Shown here piece after piece: positions 59,710-64,000 of a stretch of DNA of 64,000 bases. Each line of letters opens with the position of its first letter. Positions within the stretch are counted from its first letter, which is position 1. Source of the DNA: Spirochaetales bacterium. Its GTDB lineage: Bacteria; Spirochaetota; Spirochaetia; SZUA-6; JAFGRV01. The stretch is taken from contig JAFGQK010000194.1 in assembly GCA_016935735.1 (NCBI GenBank), forward strand, positions 1 through 64,000, given 5' to 3'. Under the pieces are notes generated by a model that had not been told where the DNA came from, did not search any database, and saw nothing but the letters and a program-made list of their open reading frames with translations. Both the position numbers and the translations under genes were made by a program.

Positions 59710-60560
59710 AGAAATTCCTGGCACGAATTATCGTAGCAGTCATTATGTTTCCCCTTATCTATATAGTACTCTTTGTACTGCATCACTTTAATTTTCTTGC
59801 CCTTAATATTATTATTCTTTTATTCACGATTGCAGGGGCATTTGAAGTTCAGAACTTTTATATGAAAGCGTATATCCCGGTGCTCAAGTACAGTGCACCA
59901 ATCCTCTCTGCAAGTATGGCAGTTATCACCTATATTGAAATCACTTTCTTTAAGGAAATCACTTCCCTTACCTACAAATGGCTTATCCTTATCTTTCTCT
60001 TTATTGCTTTGCGGTCTATCCTGTCGGTAAAGAAAAAGGATTTTTCAAAAGTGCTGCCGATTATTTCATCTTCTTCATTTATCATCATTTATCCCGGATT
60101 ACTCATGACATATATTATTCGTATTCTTACCCTGTCGGAAGACAAACCAGGTCATGTGTTCCTGTTCTTTATTGCTTTAGTTTTCAGCAACGAAATCATG
60201 TCGTATCTTTCGGGCAAATTCCTTGGCCAGAAGACCAAACTTAAACTGGCAATAAGCCCGAATAAAACCCTTGTCGGGTTTATTGTCGGGTTCTTGAGTC
60301 CCATTGGTGTTGCAGTCGGTTTTTATTATTTCGTCCCGCAGTTGTTTTCAACAAATCTCTTCAGTGTCATGCTTTTCGGAAGTCTTATTTCACTGACAAG
60401 TATTTTCGGTGATCTTTTCGAATCCGCCATGAAACGCTCTGCAAATGTGAAGGATTCCGGTACCCTGATGATGGGGAGGGGGGGAATTCTCGATACCCTC
60501 GATTCCCTGCTGTTAAGTGCGCCGGTATTTTTCCTTGTCTTTCCGCTTATTTCATACTAG
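59706..60560 (+). CDS. cdsA: Phosphatidate cytidylyltransferase
   Basis: Integral membrane enzyme that makes CDP-diacylglycerol. About eight membrane helices. The family signature is recognisable but altered: 'SLTSIFGDLFESAMKRSANVKDSG' then LMMGRGGILDTLDS, with MGRGG for the usual PGHGG and DTLD for DRxD. The ATG at 59706 overlaps the uppS stop (ATGA), and GGAG lies 7 nt upstream. 284 aa. Confidence 0.92.
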   Translation: MKKFLARIIVAVIMFPLIYIVLFVLHHFNFLALNIIILLFTIAGAFEVQNFYMKAYIPVLKYSAPILSASMAVITYIEITFFKEITSLTYKWLILIFLFIALRSILSVKKKDFSKVLPIISSSSFIIIYPGLLMTYIIRILTLSEDKPGHVFLFFIALVFSNEIMSYLSGKFLGQKTKLKLAISPNKTLVGFIVGFLSPIGVAVGFYYFVPQLFSTNLFSVMLFGSLISLTSIFGDLFESAMKRSANVKDSGTLMMGRGGILDTLDSLLLSAPVFFLVFPLISY

Positions 60561-60569
60561 GGGACAGGT

Positions 60570-61733
60570 ATGAAAAAAATAATCATACTTGGAAGTACCG
60601 GATCTATCGGGGAAAATACCCTTGATGTGATAAGAAATCACAGGGATTCTTTTATTATTGTTGGCCTATCCTGTCATACAAGAGTTGCAGAGCTCCTGGC
60701 CCAGACAGAGGAATTTAAACCCCGGGCAATTGCCATCACCGGTCCAGGCACAGAATTGGAGTTCACAGGTTTTCCCGGAAAGATATACAAAGGTGAGGCA
60801 GGTCTTCTGGATATGATTGTAGATCTTGATGCAGATATTGTTGTTAATGGAATTTCAGGTGCAAAAGGATTACTCCCCTCCTTTCGTGCAATTGAATCAG
60901 GCAAGGATTGTGCCCTGGCAAATAAAGAGACAATTGTCATGGCAGGACCACTGTTCCTTCGCCAGGCCAGTCACCTGAAACGGTGTATTGTCCCTGTCGA
61001 TTCAGAGCACTCCGGTCTGTTTCAACTCTTACAGCAGCTGGATAAAAAAAGAGTTGCCGGGATCATTATCACTGCTTCCGGCGGGGCATTTCGCTGCATG
61101 CCGAAAGAAAAGCTTCATACCGTTACGGTGGAAGATGCACTCAAGCATCCTACCTGGAACATGGGGAAAAAAATAACCATTGATTCTGCAACACTGGGGA
61201 ATAAGGGGCTTGAAGTCATAGAAGCCCACTACCTTTTTTCCATGCCCCTTTCAAAAATCAAGGTAGTAATCCATCCGCAGAGTCTTGTCCATTCCCTGGC
61301 AAGGACCATAGACGGATGCCTTTTTGCCCAGGTGAGTGAACCGGATATGCGCATGCCTATTCATTATGCCCTTTTCTATCCGGATGCCACTCCATCAGAA
61401 TATGGTACCCTTGATCTTGCAGGAAAAGAGTTTTCATTTTATCCTGTTGATGAAGAAAAATATGGGATGCTTTCCCTTGCTTACAGGGCTGCCGGAGCAG
61501 GAGAAGCATATCCGGTTGTATACAATGCAGCAAATGAGATTGCAGTGGAGGCGTTTATTTCAGGTCAAATTCCTTTTACCGGTATTCCATATATTGTAGA
61601 GCGGGCACTTGAAAAGGAATGGGAAAAAATAGTAGGTTCTATAGTAGGTTCTATAGAGGACATTCTCGCTTTCGATAAAGCTGCAAGAAGGGTCACTCAT
61701 GAAATTTTATTAAAGATAGGCAGGAATAAATAA
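60570..61733 (+). CDS. dxr: 1-Deoxy-D-xylulose 5-phosphate reductoisomerase
   Basis: Second step of the MEP isoprenoid pathway, which supplies UppS. NADPH-binding GSTGSIGENTLDVI, 'LANKETIVMAG', metal-binding 'PVDSEHSGLFQLL' and 'SGGAFRCMP', 'HPTWNMGKKITIDSATLGNKGLEVIEAH'. 387 aa. A 12-bp tandem duplication (61628-61651) gives the repeat VGSIVGSI near the C-terminus. Starts 9 nt after cdsA, and its TAA overlaps the rseP ATG. Confidence 0.97.
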   Translation: MKKIIILGSTGSIGENTLDVIRNHRDSFIIVGLSCHTRVAELLAQTEEFKPRAIAITGPGTELEFTGFPGKIYKGEAGLLDMIVDLDADIVVNGISGAKGLLPSFRAIESGKDCALANKETIVMAGPLFLRQASHLKRCIVPVDSEHSGLFQLLQQLDKKRVAGIIITASGGAFRCMPKEKLHTVTVEDALKHPTWNMGKKITIDSATLGNKGLEVIEAHYLFSMPLSKIKVVIHPQSLVHSLARTIDGCLFAQVSEPDMRMPIHYALFYPDATPSEYGTLDLAGKEFSFYPVDEEKYGMLSLAYRAAGAGEAYPVVYNAANEIAVEAFISGQIPFTGIPYIVERALEKEWEKIVGSIVGSIEDILAFDKAARRVTHEILLKIGRNK

Positions 61734-63103
61734 TGGATATAATAATTATTGTCGTTTTTGGTATATTCGGTCTCAGTCTTATTGTTCTGGTTCATGAACT
61801 GGGACATTACTTTGCTGCACGAATTTGTAAGGTGCGGGTAGAAAAATTTTCCATAGGTTTCGGGAAAAAACTCGCCGGTTTTACCCATAAAGGAATTACC
61901 TACCAGATATCCTGGTTTCTTCTTGGGGGATACTGCAAACTCAAAGGAGAGATGTCTAAACCCGATTTTACAGAAGAGGATTTTCAGAAAGCAAAGAACG
62001 AAGAAGGGTCATTTCTTTCTGCATCACCTTTAAGAAAAATTATTATTGTTGCAGCAGGTCCGCTTGCAAATATTATTTTCGCTGCCCTTATCTTTTCTAT
62101 TATTGCATTAATCGGGTACACCATTGAAACATCCAGTACAAAAATAATTCTCCAGACCGAATACCCTACTGATATCCAACCGGTTACCGCGGCAAGGGAC
62201 GCAGGCCTTGAAACGGGCGACACTGTTGTTGCTATCAATGGAAAAGAAATCAACTATTTTGATGATATGCTAAAAGCGGTGTCAGAAAACCAGGGGAAAA
62301 GCCTCCTGTTTACGGTAAAAAGGGGCGACGATATTTTTGACATTTCCATAACACCTGAACAGGCCCCCGGGGAATATGTTCCGCGCATTGGTGTTTATGC
62401 GTGGACAGATCCGGTCATTTCAATGGTGGAAAAGGGAAAGCCAGCGGATAAAGCCGGTTTAATGGAAGGGGATATCATTCTCTCTGCAAATCAGGTGGAT
62501 GTTGAACATACTGTAGCGTTTTACCATGTTTTTAACACAAAACCGGGGGAGGTTTCCCTTAGTTTTGAAAGAAATGGCGAGAGAAAAAACACTCTGTTGC
62601 ATCTGGATTATAAGGACAATGTCATGCAGGATCCGGGTATTTATTTCAAACGGTTATTAATACCTTCCCCCCGGTATAACCCATTTACCGCACTTATAAG
62701 AGGAATCGAAAGAACCGGTGAAATACTCGGCCTTATTATCAAGAGTTTTGCCATTCTGTTCCGTGTCGGTGTAAAGAATGTATCCGATGTAGTTGCCGGG
62801 CCTATTAGAATAACCCAGATGGTCGGACAGCAGGCTTTAACCGGATTCAATGTCGGATTCGGGGAAGGCATGAGTAATTTCTTTAATTTCATCTGTCTTA
62901 TCAGTGTACTCCTCGGTTTCATGAATCTCCTTCCCATTCCAGTGCTCGATGGCGGTCATATTATCCTTGCACTGATTATGGGAGTACGAAAGAAGATGGG
63001 GCCCAGGTTTGTCATGCGTTACCAGCTTGTTGGTTTTTCGATTATTGTTATGCTTACAATCCTTGCTGTTTTCAGTGATATTTCTTACTTCTTTAAATTT
63101 TAA
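61733..63103 (+). CDS. rseP: RseP-type site-2 intramembrane metalloprotease
   Basis: M50 zinc protease that cleaves membrane-bound regulators within the bilayer. HELGHY with His21, Glu22 and His25, the second zinc motif NLLPIPVLDGGHI near the C-terminus, four membrane helices, and two PDZ-like domains (about 130-200 and 215-300; 'AARDAGLETGDTVVAINGKEI', 'PADKAGLMEGDIILSANQVDV'). 456 aa. Overlaps dxr by one base (TAATG). Which regulator it cleaves is not visible here. Confidence 0.95.
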   Translation: MDIIIIVVFGIFGLSLIVLVHELGHYFAARICKVRVEKFSIGFGKKLAGFTHKGITYQISWFLLGGYCKLKGEMSKPDFTEEDFQKAKNEEGSFLSASPLRKIIIVAAGPLANIIFAALIFSIIALIGYTIETSSTKIILQTEYPTDIQPVTAARDAGLETGDTVVAINGKEINYFDDMLKAVSENQGKSLLFTVKRGDDIFDISITPEQAPGEYVPRIGVYAWTDPVISMVEKGKPADKAGLMEGDIILSANQVDVEHTVAFYHVFNTKPGEVSLSFERNGERKNTLLHLDYKDNVMQDPGIYFKRLLIPSPRYNPFTALIRGIERTGEILGLIIKSFAILFRVGVKNVSDVVAGPIRITQMVGQQALTGFNVGFGEGMSNFFNFICLISVLLGFMNLLPIPVLDGGHIILALIMGVRKKMGPRFVMRYQLVGFSIIVMLTILAVFSDISYFFKF

Positions 63104-63104
63104 C

Positions 63105-63134
63105 TTGTACTGTCCCGTATTTTCAGTGTATACT
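63105..63134 (+). promoter_or_regulatory. Predicted promoter before the CpXC gene
   Basis: TTGTAC (63105-63110), 18-nt spacer, TATACT (63129-63134), directly after rseP. Confidence 0.5.
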
Positions 63135-63164
63135 CTACTGACAATTGTTAAGGAGTATAAAGAT

Positions 63165-63209
63165 ATGACAGACAATGGCTTTTATGTTATACTCCAAAAA
63201 AAGGAGTAG
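63165..63209 (+). CDS. 14-codon leader ORF coupled to the CpXC gene
   Basis: ATG with AAGGAG 9 nt upstream; encodes MTDNGFYVILQKKE. Its last codons and stop lie inside the ribosome-binding site (AAGGAG, 63201-63206) of the next gene, a layout expected for translational coupling or a regulatory leader peptide. Confidence 0.45.
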   Translation: MTDNGFYVILQKKE

Positions 63210-63213
63210 AAAA

Positions 63214-63834
63214 ATGAAAAAAATTACCTGTTATTGTGAAGAGATATTTGATGCAGATATACCGGATGAGGTGGATCTTGATAAAAACCCCGAAACGATC
63301 ACGGCTATAATTGATGGAAAATTTATGTCTATCACCTGCCCTCGCTGCGGTAAACTGCTTAAACCGGAATATCCTTTTAAACTGTTCAGTAATTCCTCGG
63401 GTATAAATCTTTTTTTTATTCCCGAACTCGACAGATCTCCTTATTTACTTGGGAAACTGGAATACAGTATCGGTACTCCTGACCGTGTGGTTATCGGTTA
63501 CAGGGAGCTTGTGGAGAAAATAAGCATATATAAAGAAAAGCTGGATGACAGGATCATTGAGACGATAAAATATTACCTTATGAAAAAAGCAGTGGAAACA
63601 TCGAACAATGAAGAAGCAGATATTGATGTTTATTTTCATGAAAAGAAATCGGGAACCTTTATTTTTCATATCGAAGGATTAAAACTGGGTGAAATAGCCG
63701 AAACAAAGATTAAAAAGGATATGTACGATAAAATCGCAAAAGATATTGACCAGAAAATAAAATCCGATCCTTTTAAGGCTTTTTTATCCCCACCGTATGT
63801 ATCGATAAAAAGGATTTATATAGAAAATGAGTAA
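63214..63834 (+). CDS. CpXC-domain protein
   Basis: N-terminal CpXC-type zinc domain: CYCEEIF (about 6-12) and CPRCGK (about 46-51), with the typical 'ITCP.CG' context, then a mainly helical C-terminal region (about 90-206). Cytoplasmic, 206 aa. Function of the family is unknown. The ATG at 63214 follows AAGGAG by 7 nt; a longer frame from 63175 lies inside the leader ORF and is not credible. Confidence 0.82.
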   Translation: MKKITCYCEEIFDADIPDEVDLDKNPETITAIIDGKFMSITCPRCGKLLKPEYPFKLFSNSSGINLFFIPELDRSPYLLGKLEYSIGTPDRVVIGYRELVEKISIYKEKLDDRIIETIKYYLMKKAVETSNNEEADIDVYFHEKKSGTFIFHIEGLKLGEIAETKIKKDMYDKIAKDIDQKIKSDPFKAFLSPPYVSIKRIYIENE

Positions 63835-64000
63835 AATGAGTAAACATATATATTTTTTACTTATTCTTTTTCTATTATTTACCGTACACAATATCTTTTG
63901 CCAGGGAAACGATATTATCATTCAGAGCGGACATATTGGCAGCGTCAATACATTGGTTCTTCATCCGGCGAAACCCCTACTCTTTTCTGCCGGGGAAGAT
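63827..64000 (+). CDS. Secreted WD40-repeat protein, 5' end only
   Basis: The ATG overlaps the end of the CpXC gene by 8 nt. Signal peptide (HIYFLLILFLLFTVHNIFC, with a possible cleavage after Cys-Gln), then 'IQSGHIGSVNTLVLHPAKPLLFSAGED', the start of a WD40 repeat. The window ends after 58 codons, so the rest of the gene is not visible. Confidence 0.7.
   Translation, partial: MSKMSKHIYFLLILFLLFTVHNIFCQGNDIIIQSGHIGSVNTLVLHPAKPLLFSAGED

Overview
The window looks like a chromosomal segment of a spirochaete (Spirochaetota), probably an uncultured, anaerobic, plant-polysaccharide-degrading lineage. This rests on gene order and product types, not on a database search. The block rpsB-tsf-frr-uppS-cdsA-dxr-rseP, without pyrH between tsf and frr, matches the order I recall from Treponema pallidum and Borrelia. 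A def-fmt-PASTA cluster is also recalled from Borrelia. Base composition is moderate to low G+C, and no tRNA or rRNA gene, CRISPR array or intact insertion sequence was seen.

Layout. 0.1-3.2 kb: def-fmt-PASTA operon (minus) and a small zinc-ribbon gene. 3.3-14.1 kb: one type II secretion operon, in the order prepilin peptidase, GspD, E, F, G, a miniature pseudopilin, J, K, L, M, a GspC-like linker protein and a TPR lipoprotein. 14.1-28.5 kb: an accessory glycan region with a GH5 mannanase carrying a dockerin, two envelope proteins, a 1087-residue cytoplasmic hybrid sensor (sugar-binding domain + kinase + receiver + LuxR HTH), a GH12 endoglucanase with CBM10, an ankyrin protein, a GH130 phosphorylase and several gene remnants. 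29-37.7 kb: signalling genes (NarL-type regulator, HDOD protein, two histidine kinases) with a glycosyltransferase. 37.7-43.1 kb: mutL behind two outer-membrane-type proteins. 43.6-54.9 kb: a dockerin/CBM3 M6 protease, two paralogous polytopic membrane proteins, a dockerin GH18-like protein, a cupin, a papain-like protease and a TPR protein. 55.3-64 kb: core genes (DUF4321, maf, rpsB, tsf, frr, uppS, cdsA, dxr, rseP, CpXC), ending in a truncated WD40 gene.

How it may work together (inference): the type II system is the likely exit route for the signal-peptide-bearing mannanase, endoglucanase, protease and GH18-like enzyme. Three of these carry type I dockerins that share an unusual cysteine pair. 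Mannan would be cut outside by the GH5 enzyme, and mannooligosaccharides phosphorolysed inside by the GH130 enzyme. The cytoplasmic sugar-sensing hybrid regulator lies next to the GH12 gene and could control these loci.

The most unusual signals are: the all-in-one cytoplasmic sensor regulator; three consecutive long hairpins in its shared upstream region; a strong promoter at 35.34 kb that drives a hairpin-rich stretch with no gene; a set of genes whose -10 box sits so close to the start codon that their mRNAs should be leaderless or nearly so; two short leader ORFs; and a 54-residue mature pseudopilin inside the secretion operon.
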